A DNA stretch of 64,000 nucleotides. Source: Dryocola sp032051265. GTDB taxonomy: Bacteria > Pseudomonadota > Gammaproteobacteria > Enterobacterales > Enterobacteriaceae. The stretch's first letter is position 1. Every line of letters begins with the position of its first letter. Both the position numbers and the translations under genes were made by a program. This document shows positions 25,507 to 34,765 of this stretch, in pieces. The stretch covers positions 248,001-312,000 of the forward strand of contig DAMBYU010000002.1 of the NCBI GenBank assembly GCA_032051265.1. Direction: 5' to 3'. The notes beneath the pieces are model-generated. The model ran no database searches and was not told the DNA's origin. It was given only the letters and a program-made list of their open reading frames with translations.

Positions 25507-28145
25507 CGTTTTTCCTCACATGCTTTGCCGGGTGTCTGGCAGCGCACATCCGGCAGTGCGGCGTGTTGTTCTAGCCAGGCCTGTAAATTGTCGCCAAAGC
25601 GTAAACTACGCCACAGCGTAAAAAGATTTTCCTGATGGGTATAGTTGAGATTGACGGTATTTTTCTTGTCCTGCACGTGGCTTATCCCCGTCACGCTGGC
25701 GCTCATTGACAACACGCCCAGATTGTCTAAGTTAATTTTCGTCCACGAATGCGAAATCTCCATGTAACGCAGCCAGTTTATGGCCGCGCCCGCCGCCATG
25801 TTATTGGCAACGATGGCGTCAGCCATATCTTTATCCATGCGAAACGTCATGGGGCCTGGGTTGGTGAGCCAGCCATCTTTGACGATCCATTGCGGATGGT
25901 TAAGCCACAGCGGCAGCGCGCCGGTAACGCGCCCGGACATCGTAAACTGTTTGGGATTGATAGCGGTGATTAACTCACTTGAGGAAATATTCTGTAGCCG
26001 CAGCAACGCGGCGTCCCGCTGCGGCAGCCGGAGCTGCTGCATGAGTACTTTGCCGCCCAGTATATCAACGCTGACGTTGCTTAGCGTCAAGGGCTGCGTG
26101 TCGCTCCACGGATACCAGCCTTCAAGATCGGCGGTAACGTTTTGCGCGCTCACCTGATTTTTTACCTCGCCGATACGTAACGTTACCGGACCCTGCGTTC
26201 CCAGATGCCAGGTCGAATTGCTAAAGCGGAACGGCAGAACAAAGTCGACGCCGTTGATCTGGTTATCCGGCAGCCATGCGCTCCCGCCCTTCACTACGCC
26301 GTGCCCACCGGCTTCGAAACCTTGCCCGCTCGCGGCGGAAAAGGCGATTTGCGCATAAAGATTGCCGTCTTTCAGATCCAGCTTCCAGTCCGGCGGGATC
26401 AGCGGCTGAAAAACAGTTAGCGACTGTTCCGGCCACCAGGCGTTACCCCGCAGACGTGTGCCATCCCAACGGCCCATTACGCGCACCGGGCCGATGTCAC
26501 CGGCATGAAGGTCGCCCTTAAACTGAAACGAGGAGGGGTCTTCGCCGTCGACGCTGAATTTCAGCGTCGAGGCAGGTAGCGTGCTGCCGCCGCTAAACGT
26601 TGTGCTACCCGCATCCAGCGACAGGGCGCCGGTAAAAGAAGAGTGTTCCTCCGCGCGCTGCCAGTGAACAGGTTTTTCCAGTACCAGACGCGGCTTGTCC
26701 ATCAGCATTGCACCGTACTGCAGCTTGTCGAAACCCGTTGAAAGTGAGCTCAGCTCTATAACGCTGTCACGCCACTCGCCCTTACCACTCACATCCCAGC
26801 GAGCATTCATCGGTGTGAAAGCGCCGTTGCCCCAATAGCGCCACTGCCACAGCCCCGCATCCGGGAGGAAATTATCGGCCTGGCCATCAAGATGTAAGAC
26901 AAAGTCGCCCATTTCATTTTCGTGAGCGCGAATAATGGCCTGTAATCGCCCGTCCACACCCTGCTGCGTGAGACGTACGCCCGCCAGCGGCCAGCGGATT
27001 TCGTCGATATCCAGCGAATCAATCACCCGACCACGGGAGCGTAAAAGCGCGCCTGGCCTGAACAGCAGTTGCGGATCGGTCAGGGCGCCGCTTAACTCGC
27101 CGGGCAGTACCGCATAGAAGATGAGCGCGTCTTGCTTGGCTTCGCCTGTTAGCTGTAGCGGCAAAGCGCTGTTTGTCATGCTCAGTTTGCCCGGCCCGAT
27201 GTTCAGCACGGCGTTGCCCTTACCTGCCCGGCCTTGCGTTACCACATTCATGCGCCCGCTAAGCGTGGCATTTTCCAGCCCCTGCTGCCAGTCATCCACG
27301 CGCAGGGCGATGCCGCCACGCAACGGAAATCCCTGATACGGCCAGTACCACTGCCCGCCGTTGATTTCGAAAATCTTCTGGCTGATTGTCCAGGGCAACG
27401 AGACCAGCGGTGCTTCGTCACCTGCTTTGCGCAGCGTTAAAGCGCCCTGATCTTCACGCCAGTCAAGCACGGCGTTAACAGGCTCAGGTTCCTGCGGAAT
27501 GCGCAGCGCGGCGGTTATGTGCCCCTGCTCCGGCAAACCGTTCGGCACCAGTGGCAGCTTGAAGGTGCCAGCCAGTTCAATCGGGTCCATTCCTTCAAAT
27601 GCGCTGATTTTCAGCTGCTGTAGCTCAAGCGTCTGGCCTTTCAGCTTTGCGTCAATGGTTAATAACGGACCGGAGTAATGCACCTCCTGACGGTCTGGCG
27701 TCAGCGAGACGCGCAATCCGCCGGCAAACTGTTGCCACGGCGTGACGTTGACTTTATCAATGGTCAGCAGCGTATAGGGCAGCATGGACTGCCATTGGGC
27801 AAGCGTGCGCGGCGCGGCAGGGCTGGAATCATCGGCAGGAATGTTGCCGATGCAGTCGGGATTAAGGGTGAGTTCGTTTATATGCAGTCGCCAGCGGCCC
27901 GGATGGCTCAGGCTGGCGTTTTTCAGGCTTGCCAGTTCGCAATCTCCGGCCAGATAACGAAGATCGGGAATATGAATTGCCCCACGGCTCAGGCGCGGGC
28001 TGGCCTCCATGGCGATTCGCGTGCCCTGCGGAAGCCAGATGCCGGCAAGCGTTGGCAGCCAGTTGGCGATGGTCAGCAGCAGCGTTAGCGGGAGCAAGAT
28101 AAGTATCAGTGCGAGGGCAATAATGGCTTTATATTTACCCTTCAT
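25503..28145 (-). CDS. ydbH: YdbH, AsmA-like intermembrane lipid-transport protein
   Basis: An 880-residue inner-membrane-anchored periplasmic protein, one of the three functionally overlapping AsmA-like proteins (YhdP, TamB, YdbH) needed for phospholipid supply to the outer membrane in E. coli. It has an N-terminal transmembrane helix (ALALILILLPLTLLLTIANW) and long beta-rich repeats, ending in the DUF748/YdbH region. Its length equals the E. coli protein within one residue. It leads the ydbH-ynbE-ydbL operon and is divergent from ldhA. Confidence 0.94.
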   Translation of the reverse strand: MKGKYKAIIALALILILLPLTLLLTIANWLPTLAGIWLPQGTRIAMEASPRLSRGAIHIPDLRYLAGDCELASLKNASLSHPGRWRLHINELTLNPDCIGNIPADDSSPAAPRTLAQWQSMLPYTLLTIDKVNVTPWQQFAGGLRVSLTPDRQEVHYSGPLLTIDAKLKGQTLELQQLKISAFEGMDPIELAGTFKLPLVPNGLPEQGHITAALRIPQEPEPVNAVLDWREDQGALTLRKAGDEAPLVSLPWTISQKIFEINGGQWYWPYQGFPLRGGIALRVDDWQQGLENATLSGRMNVVTQGRAGKGNAVLNIGPGKLSMTNSALPLQLTGEAKQDALIFYAVLPGELSGALTDPQLLFRPGALLRSRGRVIDSLDIDEIRWPLAGVRLTQQGVDGRLQAIIRAHENEMGDFVLHLDGQADNFLPDAGLWQWRYWGNGAFTPMNARWDVSGKGEWRDSVIELSSLSTGFDKLQYGAMLMDKPRLVLEKPVHWQRAEEHSSFTGALSLDAGSTTFSGGSTLPASTLKFSVDGEDPSSFQFKGDLHAGDIGPVRVMGRWDGTRLRGNAWWPEQSLTVFQPLIPPDWKLDLKDGNLYAQIAFSAASGQGFEAGGHGVVKGGSAWLPDNQINGVDFVLPFRFSNSTWHLGTQGPVTLRIGEVKNQVSAQNVTADLEGWYPWSDTQPLTLSNVSVDILGGKVLMQQLRLPQRDAALLRLQNISSSELITAINPKQFTMSGRVTGALPLWLNHPQWIVKDGWLTNPGPMTFRMDKDMADAIVANNMAAGAAINWLRYMEISHSWTKINLDNLGVLSMSASVTGISHVQDKKNTVNLNYTHQENLFTLWRSLRFGDNLQAWLEQHAALPDVRCQTPGKACEEKR

Positions 28146-28358
28146 GGGTGGTTAATATCCTGATTCAGCGACAATTTATGCCGAAATATGCAATGATTCT
28201 GTCATGATTCGGGCCGGGCGTGAAGTCACCGCCATCGTCTAAGCTTAGATGAGCGACTACAGGCGAGCCTCTTCCGCTTATTAAAACTTATTTTTAAGAA
28301 TTGTAAGAATATTTTAAGAATGTTAATTTTACCTTAAATCTTTCTGGAGAAAAGTCTT

Positions 28359-29348
28359 ATGAAACTGGCCGTGTATAGCACAAAACAGTACGACAAAAAG
28401 TATCTGGAGAATGTTAACCAGGAATATGGCTTTGATATTGAATTTTATGATTTTCTGTTAACGGAGAAAACCGCCAAAACCGCCCATGGCTGCGACGCGG
28501 TATGTATTTTCGTTAATGACGATGGCAGTCGCCCGGTGCTTGAAGAGCTGAAAAAACAGGGGGTGAAGATTATTGCCCTGCGCTGTGCGGGCTTTAACAA
28601 CGTGGATTTAGAGGCGGCAAAAGAGCTCGGCCTGCCCGTTGTGCGCGTACCGGCTTATTCTCCCGAAGCGGTAGCCGAACATGCCGTGGGCATGATGATG
28701 TGTCTGAACCGTCGTATTCACCGTGCCTATCAGCGCACCCGCGATGCCAACTTCTCGCTGGAAGGCCTGACGGGTTTTACCATGTACGGTAAAACCGCAG
28801 GCGTCCTCGGCACCGGTAAAATTGGTCTTGCGGCGCTGCGTATCCTGAAAGGTTTTGGTATGCGCCTGCTGGCATTTGATCCTTACCCAAGCGCGGCGGC
28901 GCTGGAAATGGGCGTGGAATATGTCGATCTGTCAACGCTCTTCTCGCAGGCAGATGTCATTTCCCTGCACTGTCCGCTGACGCCGGAAAACTACCATTTG
29001 CTCAACCGCACCGCCTTTAACCAGATGAAGGACGGCGTGATGATCGTTAATACCAGTCGCGGCGGATTAGTCGACTCCCAGGCCGCTATCGAAGCGCTGA
29101 AGACGCAAAAAATTGGTGCGCTGGGCATGGACGTGTATGAGAACGAACGCGACCTGTTCTTTGAAGATAAGTCTAACGACGTGATTCAGGATGACGTATT
29201 CCGCCGCCTGTCCGCCTGCCACAACGTGCTGTTTACCGGACACCAGGCGTTTCTGACGGCCGAAGCCTTAACCAGCATTTCCGAAACGACGCTTGAAAAT
29301 TTGCGCCAGCTTGAAAACGGCGAACCTTGCGCAAACCAGGTCAAATAG
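28359..29348 (+). CDS. ldhA: Fermentative D-lactate dehydrogenase
   Basis: NADH-dependent reduction of pyruvate to D-lactate in the cytoplasm, 329 residues as in E. coli. The Rossmann motif GTGKIG is near residue 151. The catalytic Arg (NTSRGG), Glu (DVYENE) and His (FTGHQAF) of D-2-hydroxyacid dehydrogenases are in place. A GGAG ribosome site precedes the ATG. The upstream 213 bp is AT-rich and probably holds its promoter; no specific site is called. Confidence 0.96.
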   Translation: MKLAVYSTKQYDKKYLENVNQEYGFDIEFYDFLLTEKTAKTAHGCDAVCIFVNDDGSRPVLEELKKQGVKIIALRCAGFNNVDLEAAKELGLPVVRVPAYSPEAVAEHAVGMMMCLNRRIHRAYQRTRDANFSLEGLTGFTMYGKTAGVLGTGKIGLAALRILKGFGMRLLAFDPYPSAAALEMGVEYVDLSTLFSQADVISLHCPLTPENYHLLNRTAFNQMKDGVMIVNTSRGGLVDSQAAIEALKTQKIGALGMDVYENERDLFFEDKSNDVIQDDVFRRLSACHNVLFTGHQAFLTAEALTSISETTLENLRQLENGEPCANQVK

Positions 29349-29458
29349 CGATGACGGCAGGTGGCGCTTAACTTTTAAGATTATCCTTACTGCAGCCTGG
29401 CGTACTTTTTGCCAAAGTGGCGCCAACTCATTGATGAAAAAAAACTTAGGGAGAAGAG

Positions 29459-29884
29459 ATGAAAAAATTAGCTTCGCTGATGCTGGCGGCAACGCTCCTC
29501 GCTGGCTGTGCACAGTCCGGTGAGAAGGGCACGGTTACCGCACAGGATCTGCAGCATCATCGCTATGTTTTACAAAGCGTGGACGGTAAACCCCTACAGG
29601 GGATCAAGCGTATGCCGGAGCTGAGCTTCGGGGAAAATATGCATATTGCAGGCAGCATGTGTAACCGCTTTATGGGACAGGCTACGCTTGCCGACAATAC
29701 CCTGAAGGCGAAAGGCCTGGGGATGACCATGATGCTGTGTGCGGAACCGCAGCTTAATGAGCTCGATCGCATGATTAACGACATGCTGACCGCAGGCGCG
29801 AAGGTCGATCTGGCGCAGCAGCAGTTAACGCTAAAAACCAGCCAGCATACGTTAGTGTATAAGCTGGCCGATCTGGTCAACTAA
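29459..29884 (+). CDS. hslJ: Heat-inducible lipoprotein HslJ
   Basis: A 141-residue META-domain lipoprotein with lipobox LAGC at residue 17 and a paired-cysteine core (SMCNRFMG and MMLCAEPQ). In E. coli it is linked to novobiocin resistance and heat-shock expression. AGAAGAG lies before the ATG. It is convergent with ydbJ, 5 bp apart. Confidence 0.93.
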   Translation: MKKLASLMLAATLLAGCAQSGEKGTVTAQDLQHHRYVLQSVDGKPLQGIKRMPELSFGENMHIAGSMCNRFMGQATLADNTLKAKGLGMTMMLCAEPQLNELDRMINDMLTAGAKVDLAQQQLTLKTSQHTLVYKLADLVN

Positions 29885-29889
29885 TTCTA

Positions 29890-30174
29890 CTAGAAGGTTC
29901 CGCAGGTTCCGGCGGCAAGCGCGTTTTCACTGCAGCGTTTGCCGTTGGGCATAGCGCACATCCCGACTGCCGACCCGTCAAGCTGACGAGCAACGCTCAG
30001 CGTTCCACCAATCATTGCACAACTCGCCTGCCCCTGATTTGACATAGCAGCCCGCATGCCCGGCTGAACATGAGCGGCGGTGGCTTGTTGCGGTGGTTCA
30101 TTACTACTGCATGCCGATAAGAATGTTGTCGATAACAACAAAGCGGCACACCCGGCTAAAAACGCAGCGCGCAT
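29890..30174 (-). CDS. ydbJ: DUF333 lipoprotein YdbJ
   Basis: A 94-residue lipoprotein with lipobox LSAC and a DUF333 core (CAMIGGTLSVARQLDGSAVG, then MCAMPNGKRC) containing four conserved cysteines. The start at 30174 has a purine-rich GGGGGAGAAG site; an ATG 21 bases upstream is possible but less well placed. The function of DUF333 proteins is unknown. The gene is divergent from nifJ. Confidence 0.88.
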   Translation of the reverse strand: MRAAFLAGCAALLLSTTFLSACSSNEPPQQATAAHVQPGMRAAMSNQGQASCAMIGGTLSVARQLDGSAVGMCAMPNGKRCSENALAAGTCGTF

Positions 30175-30454
30175 TACTCTTCTCCCCCTGAACATTGCAA
30201 ACCCCAGGAATCATAAGCGCCATGTCCGCGCTACGTCGAGAGCAACGGGCAAGAAAAAGTGTTTGTTTTTGCGAAGCGGCTCACCTTTTGACATAAAACT
30301 TAAGATAATTCCCACCTGAAACTTTTCTTACGGGCCATCCCATGCACACAAAAGCGAAAATCACCCTTTCCGGCCTTTGCTAAACTTAAGAAATTATTCA
30401 GGGCCGCCGCCGCAATGCGAGCCTTCTATTTTTAGCGCTTTGTAAGGATCGCTT

Positions 30455-33400
30455 ATGATCACTATCGACGGCAATGGCGCAGTCGCCTCCGTGGCGTTTC
30501 GCGCCAGTGAAGTTATTGCCATCTACCCCATCACGCCCAGTTCGACCATGGCTGAGCAGGCTGATGCCTGGGCCGGTGACGGCCGTAAGAACGTCTGGGG
30601 AGATACGCCTCGCGTTGTAGAAATGCAGTCGGAAGCCGGGGCCATCGCCACCGTGCACGGCGCGCTGCAAACCGGCGCCCTTTCAACTTCGTTTACTTCA
30701 TCGCAGGGTTTACTGCTGATGATCCCCACGCTCTACAAACTGGCCGGGCAGCTGACGCCGTTTGTTCTGCATGTGGCCGCCCGTACCGTGGCGACTCACG
30801 CGCTCTCTATTTTTGGCGACCACTCGGACGTGATGGCTATTCGCCAGACCGGCTGCGCCATGCTTTGCGCCAGCAGCGTTCAGGAAGCACAAGACTTCGC
30901 GCTGATTTCGCATATCGCAACCCTGAAGAGTCGCGTGCCTTTCATTCATTTCTTTGACGGTTTCCGTACTTCGCACGAAATCAATAAAATCGTTCCGCTG
31001 GCGGACAGCACTATTCTTGCGCTGCTCCCGCAAAAAGAAATCGATGAACATCGCGCTCGTGCGCTGAATCCTGAGCACCCTGTGATTCGCGGCACCTCCG
31101 CCAACCCGGACACTTACTTCCAGTCCCGCGAAGCAACAAACCCGTGGTACAACGCGGTTTATGAACACGTCGAACAGGCGATGGACAGTTTTGCGAAAGC
31201 GACGGGCCGTCAGTATCGTCCATTTGAATATTACGGTCACCCGCAGGCCGAACGCGTAATTATCCTGATGGGCTCCGCCATCGGCACCTGCGAAGAGGTT
31301 GTCGATGAGCTGCTGACTCGCGGCGAAAAGATCGGTGTGTTAAAGGTTCGCCTGTTCCGCCCATTTTCTGCCGATCATCTGCTGGAAGCGTTACCGGAAA
31401 GCGTGCGTCACATAGCCGTGCTGGACAGAACTAAAGAGCCGGGGGCGCTAGCCGAGCCGCTGTATCTGGATGTGATGACTTCCCTTGCCGAAGCCTTTAA
31501 CTGCGGCGATCGTGAAACGCTGCCGCGCGTAATCGGCGGGCGTTATGGCCTTTCCTCCAAAGAGTTTGGTCCGGACTGCGTGCTGGCGGTCTTTAACGAA
31601 TTAAAAGAAGCGAAGCCGCGCCCGCGCTTTACCGTCGGTATTTATGACGACGTAACCAACCTGTCATTACCGCTGCCGGAAAACACTCTGCCTTCCCGCG
31701 CTAAGCTCGAAGCGCTATTTTACGGTCTGGGCAGCGATGGCAGCGTCTCGGCGACGAAAAATAATATCAAAATCATCGGTAACTCCACGCCGTTCTTTAC
31801 CCAGGGCTATTTCGTCTATGACTCGAAAAAGGCGGGCGGCCTGACGGTTTCTCACCTGCGCGTCAGCGAGCATCCGATTAATTCCACTTATCTTATCGAC
31901 CGCGCTGATTTTGTTGGCTGTCACCAGCTGCAGTTTATCGACAAATATCAGATGGCCGAACGCCTGAAGCCGGGCGGTATTTTCCTGCTCAACACGCCAT
32001 ACGGCGCGGATGAGGTCTGGCATCGTTTGCCGCAGGAAGTTCAGGCGGTACTTAATCAGAAGAAAGCGCGTTTCTTTGTGGTCAACGCGGCGAAAATCGC
32101 CCGCGAATGCCAGCTTGGAGCGCGCATCAATACAGTTATGCAGATGGCGTTTTTCCATCTCACAAATATTCTGCCGGGCGACAGCGCGCTGGCTGAATTG
32201 CAGGGAGCGATAGCCAAAAGTTACAGCTCCAAAGGACAGGAGCTGGTTGAGCGTAACTGGCAGGCGCTGGCGTTGTCTCGTGAACTGCTGGCGGAGGTTG
32301 CGCTGCAGCAGGTCTTCGAAAGCAGTCCGATGCGCCCGCCGGTGGTTTCCGACGCCGCGCCAGATTTTGTGAAAACCGTTACCGCCGCCATGCTTGCAGG
32401 TCTTGGGGATGCGCTGCCTGTTTCTGCCCTGCCGCCGGACGGCACCTGGCCGATGGGCACCACGCAGTGGGAAAAACGCAATATCGCCGAAGAGATCCCC
32501 ATCTGGAAACCGGAAATCTGTACCCAGTGCAACCACTGCGTGGCAGCCTGTCCGCACTCGGCGATTCGCGCCAAAGTGGTTGAGCCGGAGGTGATGGGAT
32601 CCGCCCCTGCCGCGCTGCAATCGCTGGATGTAAAATCCCGCGATATGAAGGGGCAAAAATATGTGCTTCAGGTCGCACCGGAAGACTGCACCGGCTGCAA
32701 CCTGTGCGTGGAAGTCTGCCCGGCGAAAGATCGCCAGAACCCGGAAATCAAGGCCATCAATATGATGTCGCGCCTTGAGCACGTTGAAGTTGAGAAAGAA
32801 AACTACGATTTCTTCCTCAACATGCCGGAAAGGGATCGCACCAGCCTGGAACGTATCGATATCCGTACTTCACAGCTGCTGACGCCGCTGTTTGAATACT
32901 CCGGCGCCTGCTCCGGCTGCGGCGAGACGCCTTACATTAAACTGTTAACCCAGCTGTATGGCGATCGTCTGCTGATCGCCAACGCCACGGGCTGTTCGTC
33001 CATTTACGGCGGCAACCTCCCTTCCACACCCTATACCACCGACGCCAACGGACGCGGCCCGGCATGGGCAAACTCGCTGTTTGAAGATAACGCCGAGTTT
33101 GGCCTGGGCTTCCGTTTGACGGTTGATCAGCACCGCGTGCGCGTGATGCGCCTGCTGGAGAAATTCGCCGATCGGTTGCCAGCAGAGCTTAACGAGCAGC
33201 TGCACGGCGAAGCCACGCCGGAAGTGCGCCGTGAACAGGTTACCGCCTTGCGGCAGCATCTGGCTAAGGTGGATGACGCCGATGCCCATCAACTGTTGAC
33301 CGATGCGGATGCCCTGGTTGAAAAATCCATCTGGCTTATCGGCGGCGACGGCTGGGCCTACGACATCGGTTTTGGCGGCCTTGATCACGTGCTGAGCCTG

Positions 33401-33985
33401 ACTGAAAACGTCAACATTCTGGTGCTGGATACGCAGTGTTATTCCAATACAGGCGGCCAGGCTTCCAAAGCTACCCCACTCGGCGCGGTGACTAAATTTG
33501 GCGAGCACGGCAAGCGTAAAGCGCGTAAAGATCTCGGCGTCAGCATGATGATGTACGGCCATGTCTACGTGGCGCAGATTTCCCTTGGCGCACAGCTAAA
33601 CCAGACGGTGAAGGCGATTCAGGAAGCGGAAGCCTATCCGGGTCCTTCGCTGATCATCGCCTACAGCCCTTGCGAAGAGCACGGTTACGATTTGGCGCTA
33701 AGCCACGATCAGATGCGCCAGCTCACCGCAACCGGCTTCTGGCCGCTCTACCGCTTCGATCCGCGCCGTGCGGATGAAGGCAAGCTGCCGCTGGCGCTGG
33801 ATTCCCGTCCACCGTCGGATGCGCTGGCCGATACGCTGATAAAAGAGCAGCGTTTCCGTCGCCTGAATTCGCAGCAGCCGGAGGTGGCTGAGCAACTGTG
33901 GAAAGACGCCGCCGAAGACCTGCAAAAGCGTTACGATTTCCTGGCCCGGATGGCAGGTAAAGCGGAGAAAACGGGCAGCGAGTAA
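30455..33985 (+). CDS. nifJ: Pyruvate:flavodoxin/ferredoxin oxidoreductase (YdbK/NifJ)
   Basis: A single-chain 1176-residue enzyme converting pyruvate and CoA to acetyl-CoA with electrons passed to flavodoxin or ferredoxin. The N-terminal domain (ITIDGNGAVASVAFRASEV) and the CoA-binding and gamma domains precede two 4Fe-4S motifs (CTQCNHCVAACP near residue 689 and CTGCNLCVEVCP near 745). The TPP motif GDGWAYDIGFGG is near 963 and CSGCGET near 829. It is the YdbK orthologue by context (hslJ, ldhA nearby), not part of a nitrogenase cluster. AAGGA precedes the ATG. A CCTCTCCC hairpin follows 8 nt after its stop. Confidence 0.95.
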   Translation: MITIDGNGAVASVAFRASEVIAIYPITPSSTMAEQADAWAGDGRKNVWGDTPRVVEMQSEAGAIATVHGALQTGALSTSFTSSQGLLLMIPTLYKLAGQLTPFVLHVAARTVATHALSIFGDHSDVMAIRQTGCAMLCASSVQEAQDFALISHIATLKSRVPFIHFFDGFRTSHEINKIVPLADSTILALLPQKEIDEHRARALNPEHPVIRGTSANPDTYFQSREATNPWYNAVYEHVEQAMDSFAKATGRQYRPFEYYGHPQAERVIILMGSAIGTCEEVVDELLTRGEKIGVLKVRLFRPFSADHLLEALPESVRHIAVLDRTKEPGALAEPLYLDVMTSLAEAFNCGDRETLPRVIGGRYGLSSKEFGPDCVLAVFNELKEAKPRPRFTVGIYDDVTNLSLPLPENTLPSRAKLEALFYGLGSDGSVSATKNNIKIIGNSTPFFTQGYFVYDSKKAGGLTVSHLRVSEHPINSTYLIDRADFVGCHQLQFIDKYQMAERLKPGGIFLLNTPYGADEVWHRLPQEVQAVLNQKKARFFVVNAAKIARECQLGARINTVMQMAFFHLTNILPGDSALAELQGAIAKSYSSKGQELVERNWQALALSRELLAEVALQQVFESSPMRPPVVSDAAPDFVKTVTAAMLAGLGDALPVSALPPDGTWPMGTTQWEKRNIAEEIPIWKPEICTQCNHCVAACPHSAIRAKVVEPEVMGSAPAALQSLDVKSRDMKGQKYVLQVAPEDCTGCNLCVEVCPAKDRQNPEIKAINMMSRLEHVEVEKENYDFFLNMPERDRTSLERIDIRTSQLLTPLFEYSGACSGCGETPYIKLLTQLYGDRLLIANATGCSSIYGGNLPSTPYTTDANGRGPAWANSLFEDNAEFGLGFRLTVDQHRVRVMRLLEKFADRLPAELNEQLHGEATPEVRREQVTALRQHLAKVDDADAHQLLTDADALVEKSIWLIGGDGWAYDIGFGGLDHVLSLTENVNILVLDTQCYSNTGGQASKATPLGAVTKFGEHGKRKARKDLGVSMMMYGHVYVAQISLGAQLNQTVKAIQEAEAYPGPSLIIAYSPCEEHGYDLALSHDQMRQLTATGFWPLYRFDPRRADEGKLPLALDSRPPSDALADTLIKEQRFRRLNSQQPEVAEQLWKDAAEDLQKRYDFLARMAGKAEKTGSE

Positions 33986-33993
33986 AGATTTCC

Positions 33994-34014
33994 CCTCTCC
34001 CTTGCAGGGAGAGG
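33994..34014. repeat. CCCTCTCC-type hairpin after nifJ
   Basis: CCTCTCCC / GGGAGAGG stem with loop TTGCA, 8 nt after the nifJ stop, with no U-tract. Same family as 3144, 41991 and 49597. Confidence 0.75.
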
Positions 34015-34135
34015 ATTCATTTCGCCTCCGTATCCCTCCTTTTTGTTACATCCGTAACATATTCCCAACGTAGCCGTTGCGAAGAATATATTCGCACGCA
34101 TCATGTCGCCTGGCCCCTTTTGAATGAGCAGCCCG

Positions 34136-34765
34136 ATGATTGCCGTTGCTTTAGTTGATGACCACGTTGTGGTGCGTTCCGGTTTCGCCCAGCTTTTAAG
34201 CCTGGAGGCGGATATTCAGGTTGTCGGACAACACAGTTCCGCCGCAGAGGCCTGGGCTGCGCTTATCAAAAATCCCCCGGACGTCGCCGTGCTCGACGTA
34301 GCCATGCCCGATGAAAATGGTCTGAGCCTGCTTAAACGCCTGCGCCAGCAGCATCCGGGCTTTCGCGCCATTATCCTGAGCATTTACGATACCACCGCTT
34401 TTGTGCAAAGCGCGCTTGATGCCGGTGCCAGCGGTTATCTCACCAAACGTTGCGGCCCCGAGGAGCTGGTTCAGGCCGTGCGTACCGTTGGCCTGGGCGG
34501 ACATTATTTGTGCGCCGATGCGCTGCGAGCGTTGCGCCATGCAGGACAACCCGCAAAAGCGCTAGAAGGCTTAACGCCTCGCGAGCGCGAAGTTTTTGAT
34601 CTTCTCGTGAAAGGAGAAAGCGTCAAACATATCGCAGATATGCTCAGGCTAAGCCATAAAACGGTGCACGTGCACCGGGCCAATATCCTCGGCAAGCTGC
34701 AATGTGAAAGCACTATCGATCTGGTGCATTTCGCCCTTGACCACCAGCTGCTGCCCGGGCACTAA
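34136..34765 (+). CDS. UhpA-like response regulator
   Basis: A 209-residue NarL/FixJ-type regulator. The start at 34136 (MIAVALVDDH) aligns with E. coli UhpA and puts the phosphoacceptor in VLDVAMP at Asp54; an ATG 12 bases upstream is also open. The receiver domain spans about 1-118 and a LuxR-type HTH follows (LTPREREVFDLL...KTVHVHRANILGKL). It is immediately followed by a UhpB-like kinase whose ATG directly follows its stop codon. It probably activates the uhpC-like and afuABC genes downstream. Confidence 0.88.
   Translation: MIAVALVDDHVVVRSGFAQLLSLEADIQVVGQHSSAAEAWAALIKNPPDVAVLDVAMPDENGLSLLKRLRQQHPGFRAIILSIYDTTAFVQSALDAGASGYLTKRCGPEELVQAVRTVGLGGHYLCADALRALRHAGQPAKALEGLTPREREVFDLLVKGESVKHIADMLRLSHKTVHVHRANILGKLQCESTIDLVHFALDHQLLPGH

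Noticed and set aside
30344..30368. SoxS/MarA box upstream of nifJ
   Set aside because: A GCAC...GCGAAAA pattern is present but matches the degenerate consensus at too few positions.
31715..32782. Long open frame (355 codons) on the minus strand inside nifJ
   Set aside because: It is antisense to a fully conserved enzyme with all cofactor motifs. High GC at third positions makes such antisense frames common, and no ribosome site or domain is seen.
33986..34123. MicC-like sRNA next to nifJ
   Set aside because: micC adjoins this gene in E. coli, but the sequence here contains only a CCTCTCCC hairpin and no match to the MicC sequence.
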